Shown piece by piece: positions 46,722-54,641 of a DNA stretch of 64,000 bases; positions within the stretch are counted from its first letter, which is position 1, and the number at the start of each line of letters is the position of its first letter. The position numbers and the translations under genes were made by a program. The stretch covers positions 24,132 to 88,131 of the forward strand of contig NZ_PJZI01000021.1 in NCBI RefSeq assembly GCF_002858805.1, given 5' to 3'. Source of the DNA: Chimaeribacter arupi (lineage in GTDB: Bacteria > Pseudomonadota > Gammaproteobacteria > Enterobacterales > Enterobacteriaceae). The notes beneath the pieces were generated by a model. The model had not been told where the DNA came from and did not search any database. It worked only from the letters and a program-made list of their open reading frames with translations.

Positions 46722-47486
46722 TCAGGTGGGGGTGTTTTCAAGCAGGGCAGCGCTGCCCATCAGTTCAATGTCCAGTTTCTGCGCCTGCCAGTCCGCCAGT
46801 TGCTGCTGTTGCTGGCGGCTGAGCCGCCCCTCGGCCCACAGCACCACATGGTGCGTATTCAGCGCATCAAGTTGCGGGGCGGTCAGCAGGTCAGCCAGCA
46901 CATCCACCCGCGCACCGGCTTCGCTGCGCTTGATCCCCTCCAGCCAAAGCTCCGCCCGGTCAGCGCGCCCCCAGCCGATGATCATCAGCGGCTCGCCCGG
47001 CGTTTTGCGGCCGGCAGCCAGGCAAAAGGCCGCGTACTCAATCACGATGCCGTCCAGCAGGCTGCGCAGGGTCAGCAGCGGCGCGCCGTGGCTCGCCAGC
47101 CGGGCGCGCAACGGCCGCAGGACGTTGTCCACCAACTGGGACGCCGGGTACTCGCGGCCATACTCTTTCAATAACTGGCGGACGCGGTTGAGGTTCACCC
47201 GCTGCAACGCGGCCAGCAGGGCATCGGTGAGTTTTGCCCAACTGTCTGTGGCCTCTTCCGGCTTGCCATCCCCCTCCAGCAACGCCCGCACCTGGCCGAC
47301 CGGCACGCCGCGTTCAATCCAGCTCAGAATGGTATGGATACGGGCCAGGTCGTCATCATCGAACAGCCGGTGCCCGCCTTCGGTGCGTTTGGGTTTGAGC
47401 AAACCATATCTTCGCTGCCAGGCACGTAACGTGACGGGATTGATCCCGCAAAGGGCGGCAACTTCGCCGATGCTGTAACGTCTCAT
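46722..47486 (-). CDS. mlrA: MerR-family regulator MlrA
   Basis: MlrA (YehV) is the MerR-type activator of csgD and so of curli and biofilm in E. coli. The 254-residue product starts MRRYSIGEVAALCGINPVTLRAWQRRYGLLKPKRTEGGHRLFDDDDL, almost identical to E. coli MlrA over the DNA-binding domain, then diverges in the effector part (GIVIEYAAFCLAAGRKTPGEPLMIIGWGRADRAELWLEGIKRSEAG). In E. coli it lies beside yehWXYZ; here it is also close, with the small gene, the EamA gene and the phosphate transporter in between. Confidence 0.9.
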   Translation of the reverse strand: MRRYSIGEVAALCGINPVTLRAWQRRYGLLKPKRTEGGHRLFDDDDLARIHTILSWIERGVPVGQVRALLEGDGKPEEATDSWAKLTDALLAALQRVNLNRVRQLLKEYGREYPASQLVDNVLRPLRARLASHGAPLLTLRSLLDGIVIEYAAFCLAAGRKTPGEPLMIIGWGRADRAELWLEGIKRSEAGARVDVLADLLTAPQLDALNTHHVVLWAEGRLSRQQQQQLADWQAQKLDIELMGSAALLENTPT

Positions 47487-47686
47487 CTCTGCCCTCTGGT
47501 GTCTAAAATTGCAATAATGTTCGTAATAATAATGAAGGATGTTATCAAATATGCACGGCTAAGACAGTGGCTGAGTTGTTTTGTTTGGTAAAAAAACCGC
47601 AAAATACAGGCGGTCAAATTTTGGTGAAGAGATGATCTGGCCCGTCCAGTCCAGCACGCTTGCCTATTTCTCATTTACGGGATAGA

Positions 47687-47702
47687 TTCTCATAATTGAG
47701 AA
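47687..47702. promoter_or_regulatory. Palindrome before the XRE-cupin regulator
   Basis: TTCTCA-TAAT-TGAGAA lies 15 bases before the start at 47717, and TTCTCAT occurs again at 47668-47674. XRE regulators commonly bind such palindromes at their own promoter, so autoregulation is likely (inference). The gap back to mlrA shows no gene. Confidence 0.6.
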
Positions 47703-47716
47703 AAAGAGAGCGTTTT

Positions 47717-48277
47717 ATGGACGATAACCAGGATCGCCTGCTGGCACAACGGCTGGTGCAATTACGTACCGCCCGGCAATGGTCGCTTGACCAGCTTGCC
47801 CAGCAGACCGGCATCAGCCGGGCAACCTTGTCACGTATTGAACGGGCGGAAACCAGCCCGACCGCCGCCTTGCTCGGCAAGCTGGCGCAGGTGTTCGGCA
47901 TGACCATGTCACAGCTGCTGCGTGAGATTGAGGAGTCCCCGCCGGAGCTGCTGTCACGGGCCAACCAGCCGGTGTGGCATGACCTGGAAACCGGCTTCGA
48001 GCGCCGCTCCGTTTCCCCGCCGACCCAGGGGTTCCGCGCTGAACTGATAGAAGGGCGGCTGCGCGCCGGGGCGTCGATTCATTACGATAACGCGCCGGTG
48101 GCCGGGATGCAGCAGCAGATCTGGCTGCTCTCCGGTGCACTGGAATACAGCCTGAGCGACCGCACCTGGCGCCTGACGCCGGGCGATTGCCTGCGCTTTT
48201 TGCTCAACGGCCCCTCCCATTTCTACGCGCCCGGCCCTGCCGACGCGCATTATGCCATCGTGATTTGCCGAACCTGA
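47717..48277 (+). CDS. XRE-family regulator with cupin domain
   Basis: A 186-residue protein with an N-terminal XRE helix-turn-helix (LVQLRTARQWSLDQLAQQTGISRATLSRIERAETSPTAALLGKLAQVFG, residues 11-60) and a C-terminal cupin (IWLLSGALEYSL, WRLTPGDCLRFLLNGPSHFYAPG). This architecture is that of E. coli SutR/PuuR-type regulators. The acetyltransferase gene 11 bases downstream is probably co-transcribed and may be its target. The ATG at 47717 is preceded by GAGAG. Effector unknown. Confidence 0.88.
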   Translation: MDDNQDRLLAQRLVQLRTARQWSLDQLAQQTGISRATLSRIERAETSPTAALLGKLAQVFGMTMSQLLREIEESPPELLSRANQPVWHDLETGFERRSVSPPTQGFRAELIEGRLRAGASIHYDNAPVAGMQQQIWLLSGALEYSLSDRTWRLTPGDCLRFLLNGPSHFYAPGPADAHYAIVICRT

Positions 48278-48288
48278 CCGGAGCCACC

Positions 48289-48831
48289 ATGACCGATTAC
48301 CTTCACTATACTGTTACCCCGGAACTGAATGCCGATGACCTGCAAGGCCTGGCACAGGTGTTGCACGCTTGTGTGGCGCACAATGCCAGCGTCGGGTTTG
48401 TGCAGCCTTTCAGCCTGGAGGCGGCTGCCGCGTTCTGGCAGGGGCAGGCTGCGTCGGTGGCCGCCGGGGAGCGCATCCTGCTGCTGGCACGCGCCCAGGG
48501 GCGGGTGGTCGGCACGGTACAGCTGATCCCGGCGGGTATGCCGAACGGCCGGCACCGCGCTGAAGTCGCCAAATTGCTGGTGCACCCGGATGCCCGGCGG
48601 CAGGGCATTGCCCGGTCACTGATGGAGCAGGTAGAGCAGGAAGCCCGCGCGCGCGGCAAACGCCTGCTGGTGCTCGACACTCGCAGCGGCGATGTGGCCG
48701 AACAGCTTTACCTGTCGCTCGGCTACCAGATCAGCGGGCAGATCCCGGATTATGTCTTATCCCCCAGCAGCCACGGGTCAGCGCCGGTCTGGGAACCCAC
48801 TACCGTGATGTTCAAAGCGATAGCGGCGTGA
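48289..48831 (+). CDS. GNAT-family N-acetyltransferase
   Basis: This 180-residue protein has the acetyl-CoA binding motif A of GNAT enzymes, AEVAKLLVHPDARRQGIARSLMEQVEQEARARGKRLLVLDT, then the motif B region EQLYLSLGYQISGQIPDYVL. GGAG lies before the ATG. It follows the XRE-cupin gene by 11 bases, a common regulator-acetyltransferase pair. The last codons are part of a 23-base tandem duplication. Substrate unknown. Confidence 0.88.
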   Translation: MTDYLHYTVTPELNADDLQGLAQVLHACVAHNASVGFVQPFSLEAAAAFWQGQAASVAAGERILLLARAQGRVVGTVQLIPAGMPNGRHRAEVAKLLVHPDARRQGIARSLMEQVEQEARARGKRLLVLDTRSGDVAEQLYLSLGYQISGQIPDYVLSPSSHGSAPVWEPTTVMFKAIAA

Positions 48832-48850
48832 TGTTCAAAGCGTTAGCGGC
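48805..48850 (+). repeat. 23-base tandem duplication at the end of the acetyltransferase gene
   Basis: The unit starting GTGATGTTCAAAGCG and ending TAGCGGC occurs at 48805-48827 and again at 48828-48850, with one mismatch. The stop codon TGA (48829-48831) falls at the start of the second copy, so the duplication does not alter the protein beyond its end. Confidence 0.9.
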
Positions 48851-48963
48851 GTGACGGGCGGGCGGGGGTAAGCCAGGTAAAAATGCGGACTTAATGCGTG
48901 CCGATAAATAACCGCACTGATGCCGGTGGAATAACGTCGCCGGCCTGAATACGGAGACGCACC

Positions 48964-49443
48964 ATGCATGAACACGCCATCACCGTACGCCGCGCCGCAG
49001 CCGGGGGGGCCGATGCACAAATGCTGATGGAGGAGTTGTCAGACGCGCTGCTCACCATCACCGGCAGCAGCGGGCGCGCCTCCTTTGATGCCGGACAGAT
49101 GCAGCAGCCCGGCTGCTGTTTTGTGCTGGCGTATGACCCCCACGGCAACCCGGTGGGCTGCGGCGCGTTCCGGCCGCTGGACCAGGGGATTGCGGAGGTC
49201 AAGCGGGTCTATGCCCGGCGCAGCGCCCGCGGCGTCGGCTCGGCGGTGCTGCGTTATCTGGAAACGGAAGCCGCCCGGCTCGGCTACCGGCAAATCTGGC
49301 TCGAAACCCGGCTGGTGAACCTGACGGCGGTGCGTTTTTACCTGGCCCACGGCTACCGGGAGATCGCCGCCTATGGCGATTACATCGGCAAAGCGGATGC
49401 GGTCTGCCTGGGGAAAAAGCTCGGCGGGATGCCGGAAGGGTGA
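48964..49443 (+). CDS. GNAT-family N-acetyltransferase
   Basis: A 159-residue GNAT protein with motif A IAEVKRVYARRSARGVGSAVLRYLETEAARLGYRQIWLET and a second part AVRFYLAHGYREIAAYGDYIGKADAVCLGKKL. GGAG precedes the ATG. It is 132 bases behind the first acetyltransferase, with which it shares only family resemblance. Substrate unknown. Confidence 0.87.
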   Translation: MHEHAITVRRAAAGGADAQMLMEELSDALLTITGSSGRASFDAGQMQQPGCCFVLAYDPHGNPVGCGAFRPLDQGIAEVKRVYARRSARGVGSAVLRYLETEAARLGYRQIWLETRLVNLTAVRFYLAHGYREIAAYGDYIGKADAVCLGKKLGGMPEG

Positions 49444-49518
49444 GCGCGCACGGCCTGACGCCGGGCATTTTGGTCTACAGTTAGCCTAGGACCAAGCCCG
49501 TGACACAGGAGTTATACC

Positions 49519-50154
49519 ATGAGCGGAACCTATACGCTGTATGGCCGTAAAGGCTGCGGATCGGCCATTGTCGCCGCTGCGCTGAAGCTGACCCGGCTTC
49601 CTTACCACTATCAGGAGGTGGATGACCAGACGGACTGCCCGGAGTATGAGCGGCTGCTGGCGCTCAACCCGCTGGGGCAGGTGCCGGTACTGCGGCTGCC
49701 GGACGGCACCGTGATGACGGAAACCGCGGCGATTCTGGTGCTGCTGCACCTGCGCTGGCCGCTGGCGGGGCTGATCCCGTCGAGTGAGGGCGGCCACCTG
49801 CCGGTGTTCCTGCGCTGGATTATGGTGATCAACGCCCAGATTTACCCCTCCTTTACCTACGGCGACCAGCCGGAAAAATGGCTGCCGGGCGTCGATAACC
49901 CCAAAGTGCTGACCGACACCACCGATGGCCTGCGCAAAAAACTCTGGTTGCAGATTGAAGCCGCCGCTGACGCCAACGGCCCGTGGTTTTTCGGCGCGAC
50001 CTTCTGCGCGCTCGACATTTATATTGCGGTGATGCACCACTGGCGGCCGGGGCCGGTATGGTTTGCCGAATACGCGCCGCGCCTGGAGGCGATTGCCAAA
50101 AACGTGGCCCGCCACCCCCGGCTTGAGACGCTGTTCCGCGAGCAATTTAGCTGA
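49519..50154 (+). CDS. Glutathione S-transferase family protein
   Basis: This 211-residue protein has the two-domain GST layout: an N-terminal thioredoxin-like half (TYTLYGRKGCGSAIVAAALKL, NPLGQVPVLRLPDGTVMTETAAILVLL, with the cis-Pro and the ES/ET-A glutathione site) and an alpha-helical C-terminal half (FFGATFCALDIYIAVMHHWRPG). GGAG precedes the ATG. It lies 78 bases before dinG. Activity is not assignable from sequence. Confidence 0.88.
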   Translation: MSGTYTLYGRKGCGSAIVAAALKLTRLPYHYQEVDDQTDCPEYERLLALNPLGQVPVLRLPDGTVMTETAAILVLLHLRWPLAGLIPSSEGGHLPVFLRWIMVINAQIYPSFTYGDQPEKWLPGVDNPKVLTDTTDGLRKKLWLQIEAAADANGPWFFGATFCALDIYIAVMHHWRPGPVWFAEYAPRLEAIAKNVARHPRLETLFREQFS

Positions 50155-50211
50155 CAACCCTTACCCACGGGCTGACGTGCGCGCCGGTCTGTGGGAGAAT
50201 AGCGCCAAACC

Positions 50212-50227
50212 CTGTATAGATAACCAG
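50212..50227. promoter_or_regulatory. LexA (SOS) box of dinG
   Basis: CTGTATAGATAACCAG fits CTG-N10-CAG with a TATA-rich core and ends only five bases before the dinG start codon. E. coli dinG is a known SOS gene. The box here covers the place where a ribosome site would lie. Confidence 0.85.
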
Positions 50228-50232
50228 ATGCT

Positions 50233-52407
50233 ATGGCGCTCACCCCCGCACTAAAAAACCAGATAGGCCAGTGGTATAAGGCCCTGCAAAACCAGATCCC
50301 CGATTTTATTCCCCGCGCGCCGCAGCGCCAGATGATCGCTGATGTCGCCAAAACCCTTTCCGGCGATGAGAGCCGCCATCTGGTGATCGAAGCGCCCACC
50401 GGCGTCGGCAAAACCCTCTCTTACCTGATCCCCGGCATCGCGGTCAGCCGGGCCGAGGGCAAGCCGCTGGTGGTCAGCACCGCCAATGTGGCGTTACAGG
50501 ACCAGATCTACAGCAAGGATCTGCCGCTGCTGAAGAAGATCATCCCTGACCTTAAATTCACCGGGGCGTTTGGCCGCCGCCGCTACGTCTGCCCACGCAA
50601 TCTGGCGGCACTCAGCAGTGACGAGGCAGCGCAGGGCGATCTCGGCCTGTTTCTGGATGATGAACTCGCCCCGGCCAGCGGCGAGGAGCACGCCTTGTGC
50701 GTCAAACTCGGCAAGGCGCTGAGCAACCATACCTGGGACGGCCTGCGCGACCATTACCCCCAGACCATCCAGGACCCGCTGTGGGCGAAGCTCAGCACCG
50801 ACAAGGTCAACTGCCTGGGGCGCAACTGCCACTATGTGCGTGACTGCCCCTACTTCATCGCCCGCAAGGAGATTGAGAGCGCCGATGTGGTGGTCGCCAA
50901 CCATGCGCTGGTGATGGCGGCGCTGGAGTCGGAATCGGTATTGCCGCCGGCCAAGGATCTGCTGCTGGTGCTGGACGAAGGGCACCACCTGCCGGAGGTG
51001 GCGCGCGATGCGCTGGAGATGGCGGGCGAAATCGGCGCGGTGTCGGCCAACCTTCAGCTCGAGAACCTGTTCCGCCAGATGGAAGTCTGCATCAGCCATT
51101 TCCCGCCGAAAAGCCCGCCGCCGCTGGCGAACCTTGAGCGGCTGAAAACCCACTGCGAGGAGCTGCGCGAACTTCAGGCGCAGGTGGAGCGCGAGCTCGC
51201 CGCGTACCTGCCGCCGGATGTGGTGGAGGCGGAGCACCGCTTTGAGATGGGCGAACTGCCGGCGGCGCTGCCGGAAACCTGCACCCGGCTGTTCAAGCTC
51301 ACCGATGCCTTGCGGGGGCTGACGGAATATATGCAGAACGATCTCAGCGAAAAGACCGGCAAACATGATGTGGTGCGGCTGCACCGTACCCTGTTGCAGA
51401 TGAACCGCGCGTTCGGCTATTTCGAGGCGATGAGCAAGCTGTGGCGGCTGGCGGCGCTGGCGCAGTCCTCCAATGCGCCGATCAGCAAATGGGTGACGCG
51501 CAGCCAGCGCGACAACGTGGCGCATCTGACGCTGCACTGCGTCGGCATCCGCGTCAGCGATCAGCTGGAAAAGATGCTGTGGCGCAAGGTGCCGCATGTG
51601 GTGGTGACCTCTGCCACGCTGCGCTCGCTCAACAGCTTCGCCCGTTTGCAGGAGCTGAGCGGGCTGAGCGAAAAGGCCGGTGACCGCTTTGTGACGCTGG
51701 ATTCGCCGTTCAACCATATCGACCAGGGCCGGCTGGTGATCCCCCAGATGCGCTATGAGCCGCTGATGACGCACGAGGCGGAGCACCTGGCGGAGATGGC
51801 GCACTTTTTCCGCGCCCAGGTGGCGGAGAAAAAGCACAAGGGGATGCTGGTGCTGTTTGCCAGCAACCGGGCGATGCAGACCTTTTTAAGCCATGTGCAG
51901 GATCTCCGGCTGATGCTGCTGGTGCAGGGTGACCAGCCGCGTTACCGGCTGGTGGAGACGCACCGCAAAAAAGTCGAGGCAGGGAGCCAGAGCGTGCTGG
52001 TGGGGCTGCAATCTTTTGCCGAAGGGCTGGATCTCAAGGGCGAGCTGCTGACGCAGGTGCACATCCATAAAATCGCCTTCCCGCCGGTGGACAGCCCGGT
52101 GATCGTCACCGAGGGCGAGTGGCTGAAATCCCTGAAGCGTTACCCGTTCGAGGTGCAGAGCCTGCCGAGCGCCTCGTTTAACCTGATCCAGCAGGTCGGG
52201 CGGTTGATCCGCAGCCACCAGTGCACCGGTGACATCGTGATCTATGACCGCCGCCTGCTGAGCAAAAGCTACGGCGCACGGTTGCTGGCGGCGCTGCCGG
52301 TGTTCCCGATCCACCAGCCGCCGATGCCGGAGGGCGCACCGCCTGCACCGGTGGTGGCCGCCGCCAAAAAAACCGCGAAACCCGTCCGCCGCCGCACCCG
52401 CCGCTGA
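50233..52407 (+). CDS. dinG: ATP-dependent DNA helicase DinG
   Basis: DinG is an iron-sulfur 5'-3' helicase that unwinds R-loops and D-loops and helps replication pass transcribed genes. The 724-residue product (716 in E. coli) has Walker A EAPTGVGKT (53-61), the four cluster cysteines Cys120, Cys194, Cys199 and Cys205 at the same numbers as E. coli, the DEGH box LLVLDEGHHLPEVA, and motif VI NLIQQVGRLIRS. Only the ATG at 50233 is possible, because an in-frame stop lies 12 bases upstream. No clear ribosome site precedes it; the LexA box takes that place. Its 3' end is two bases from the last fimbrial gene. Confidence 0.97.
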   Translation: MALTPALKNQIGQWYKALQNQIPDFIPRAPQRQMIADVAKTLSGDESRHLVIEAPTGVGKTLSYLIPGIAVSRAEGKPLVVSTANVALQDQIYSKDLPLLKKIIPDLKFTGAFGRRRYVCPRNLAALSSDEAAQGDLGLFLDDELAPASGEEHALCVKLGKALSNHTWDGLRDHYPQTIQDPLWAKLSTDKVNCLGRNCHYVRDCPYFIARKEIESADVVVANHALVMAALESESVLPPAKDLLLVLDEGHHLPEVARDALEMAGEIGAVSANLQLENLFRQMEVCISHFPPKSPPPLANLERLKTHCEELRELQAQVERELAAYLPPDVVEAEHRFEMGELPAALPETCTRLFKLTDALRGLTEYMQNDLSEKTGKHDVVRLHRTLLQMNRAFGYFEAMSKLWRLAALAQSSNAPISKWVTRSQRDNVAHLTLHCVGIRVSDQLEKMLWRKVPHVVVTSATLRSLNSFARLQELSGLSEKAGDRFVTLDSPFNHIDQGRLVIPQMRYEPLMTHEAEHLAEMAHFFRAQVAEKKHKGMLVLFASNRAMQTFLSHVQDLRLMLLVQGDQPRYRLVETHRKKVEAGSQSVLVGLQSFAEGLDLKGELLTQVHIHKIAFPPVDSPVIVTEGEWLKSLKRYPFEVQSLPSASFNLIQQVGRLIRSHQCTGDIVIYDRRLLSKSYGARLLAALPVFPIHQPPMPEGAPPAPVVAAAKKTAKPVRRRTRR

Positions 52408-52409
52408 GG

Positions 52410-53450
52410 TTACTGGATCTCCACCTCCATCAGCGCAGAGGCGCTGAAAGTGCCGGTGGCCGGGGCGGCACCGGTGGTATTGACCGGCCAGGCGTAGAGA
52501 AATTGCCGCCCGGACTGGTTCTGCACATCCAGCGGCAGCGGCAGGCGGCCGCTGTTGAGCGGAAGCGGCACCAGGTTTTCGTCCGCCACCCGCACGCCGA
52601 TGTCCGGGTTGGAGGTCTGCAATACGCCGGGCAGCGCCGCACTCTCCTCCCCCAGCAACACCAGCTCAAGGTGCATGGTGTCGTTGATATTTCTGCAGGC
52701 ATACTCCAGCGTAATCTGCTGTGGGACATACCCGGCGGGCATCGCGCCGGGGGTCAGCAGGGCGGCGCTGCGGATCTGGCCGAGGTTGACGTTAATCACC
52801 CGGCCGTCATCGATGGCGCAGGTCTGCGGCACGAGCAGGGTACCGAAGACGGAAATCCGGCTGACCGGCTGGGTGCCGTAACTGCCCTGCGCGCCCCAGC
52901 GGGCATAGATTTCCATCAGCCGGGTGAGGGGAATGGTCAGCTGGCCGGTAAAGCCGGCAGCCAGGTACAGCGACAGGGTGCCGTGGTTGGCCACCTCCTC
53001 TGACGGGCTGTAGTGGGTGCCGTCACTGCCGCACGGGTAACTTCCCCCATCCGACAGGTCATCGAACGGGGCCGGCACCGGGATGCCGCCTTTCACCCCC
53101 AGTTTGGCGCCGATGTGCAGCGAGTCATTCACAATAAAGTAGGTCTGGTCGCCGTCCCGGTAGCCGGGCGGCAGCAGGATTTCGCTGCGGAAATAGAGCG
53201 CCGCATTGCCCCCTTCACAGCGGCACTCCATCGGAAACTGATTCGACAACTGGAACACGACCGCGTCCGGCAATACCTGCCCGCCCTGGTTGTGCGCGCT
53301 GTCGATCTCGCTTCTGTCCAGTTGCAACAGATAAGGGGTGGTGTAATGCAGGGTTTCACAGCCGCCCGCCCACGCCGCCCGGCCGCCCAGCAGCGCGGCC
53401 AGCATCAGGCCGGTGATCCCCAGGCCGGCCCGCCACCGCCGGGGCATCAT
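52410..53450 (-). CDS. Fimbrial adhesin-like protein, third tandem copy
   Basis: This 346-residue secreted protein is the last gene of the fimbrial operon. It has a signal peptide (about residues 1-28, ending AAWA), an N-terminal domain with MECRCEGGNAALYFRSEILLPPGY and the loop SYPCGSDGTHYSP, and a C-terminal pilin domain (LLVPQTCAIDDGRVINVNLGQIR to SASALMEVEIQ). The final strand with its alternating hydrophobic residues fits chaperone-usher donor-strand exchange. It is clearly homologous to the two genes upstream in transcription. A two-domain layout suggests a tip adhesin; the receptor is unknown. Confidence 0.85.
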   Translation of the reverse strand: MMPRRWRAGLGITGLMLAALLGGRAAWAGGCETLHYTTPYLLQLDRSEIDSAHNQGGQVLPDAVVFQLSNQFPMECRCEGGNAALYFRSEILLPPGYRDGDQTYFIVNDSLHIGAKLGVKGGIPVPAPFDDLSDGGSYPCGSDGTHYSPSEEVANHGTLSLYLAAGFTGQLTIPLTRLMEIYARWGAQGSYGTQPVSRISVFGTLLVPQTCAIDDGRVINVNLGQIRSAALLTPGAMPAGYVPQQITLEYACRNINDTMHLELVLLGEESAALPGVLQTSNPDIGVRVADENLVPLPLNSGRLPLPLDVQNQSGRQFLYAWPVNTTGAAPATGTFSASALMEVEIQ

Positions 53451-53499
53451 ACGCTGCCCCGGTTGCCGCAGGGTAAAAGGTAACCGGCAGGTGCGGGGA

Positions 53500-54570
53500 T
53501 CATTGGATCTGCACCTCCATCAGCGCCGAGGCACTGAAGGGGCCGGCGGCCGGGGCATTGCCGGTGGTATTGACCGGCCAGGCGTATAAATACTGCCGGC
53601 CGGAGCGGTTCGAGTTGCCGGTGGTCAGCGGCAGCGGCAGACGGCTGTGGTTGATCAGCAGCGGGGCCATGTTGCTGTCAGTGAGCTGCACGCCGATGTC
53701 CGGGTTAGAGCTTTGTAACACGCCGGGCAGCGCCGCGCTCTCTTCGCCAAGCAGCGTCAGCTCAAGGCGCATCTCCTCGGTAATGTTATTACAGAGATAG
53801 TCCAGCGTAATGTGCTGAGGGGTGTAACCAACAGGCATGGCACCGGGGATGCGGATGTCAGTGCTGCGGATCGGGCCGAGATCGACATTCACCACCTGTG
53901 CATCGCCAATGATGCAGGCCTGCGGCACGACCAGGGTGCCGTACACCGCAAACCGGCTGACCGGCGTGGTACCGTAGCCGCCCTGGGTGCCCCAGCGGGC
54001 ATAGATTTCCATTATCCGGGTGTAGGGGATTTCCAGCTCGCCGGTAAAGCCTTCGGCCACATACAGCGACAGGGTGCCGCTGTAGGCCGTTTCATTGACC
54101 GGGTGATGGTAAATCCCGTCGCTGCCGCAGGGGTAACTTCCGCCGTCAGAGAGATCCTCGAACGGCATCGGGCGCAGCGAGCCATCGTTCATCCGCAGTT
54201 TAAGCCCGGCATGCAGCGACGGCTTCACGATGTAATAGGTCAGGCTGCCGTCCTGGTAGCCGGGCGGCAACAGGCTTACGCTGCGAAAATAGAGCGCCGC
54301 GCTACCCCCTTCGCACCGGCAATCGATGGCGCCCCCCCTGCGCACATAAAAGGTGTGCATATCCGGTAACACCTGCCCGGCCATATTATGGGCGGTATTA
54401 ATATCGTCACTGTCCAGCTTGATGGAATAGGGGGCCGGCCTCGAGAGAGGGGTGCAGCTTCCGGCCCACGCCGCCGGGCTGCCGGTCAGGCCCAGCCCTG
54501 TCAGGCTGACCAGTATCAGGCCGGCCAATATCAGAACAGCCAACAACCGCAGAGATCTAACGTGTCTCAT
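53500..54570 (-). CDS. Fimbrial adhesin-like protein, second tandem copy
   Basis: A 356-residue secreted protein with a long signal peptide (MRHVRSLRLLAVLILAGLIL region, ending AAWA), an N-terminal domain (AIDCRCEGGSAALYFRSVSLLPPGY, YPCGSDGIYHHP) and a C-terminal pilin domain (LVVPQACIIGDAQVVNVDLGPIR, GRQYLYAWPVNTTGNAPAAGPFSASALMEVQIQ). It is most like the third copy; the stretch around LGEESAALPGVLQSSNPDIGVQ is almost shared. A GGGAG site lies before the ATG. It is separated from the third copy by 49 bases. Confidence 0.85.
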   Translation of the reverse strand: MRHVRSLRLLAVLILAGLILVSLTGLGLTGSPAAWAGSCTPLSRPAPYSIKLDSDDINTAHNMAGQVLPDMHTFYVRRGGAIDCRCEGGSAALYFRSVSLLPPGYQDGSLTYYIVKPSLHAGLKLRMNDGSLRPMPFEDLSDGGSYPCGSDGIYHHPVNETAYSGTLSLYVAEGFTGELEIPYTRIMEIYARWGTQGGYGTTPVSRFAVYGTLVVPQACIIGDAQVVNVDLGPIRSTDIRIPGAMPVGYTPQHITLDYLCNNITEEMRLELTLLGEESAALPGVLQSSNPDIGVQLTDSNMAPLLINHSRLPLPLTTGNSNRSGRQYLYAWPVNTTGNAPAAGPFSASALMEVQIQ

Positions 54571-54641
54571 GTGTGGCTCCCGGGCGATGGGTTGCCCTGT
54601 CAGGTAACGGTGACCGGCAGGCGGGCCTCCCGGCGCAGAAC

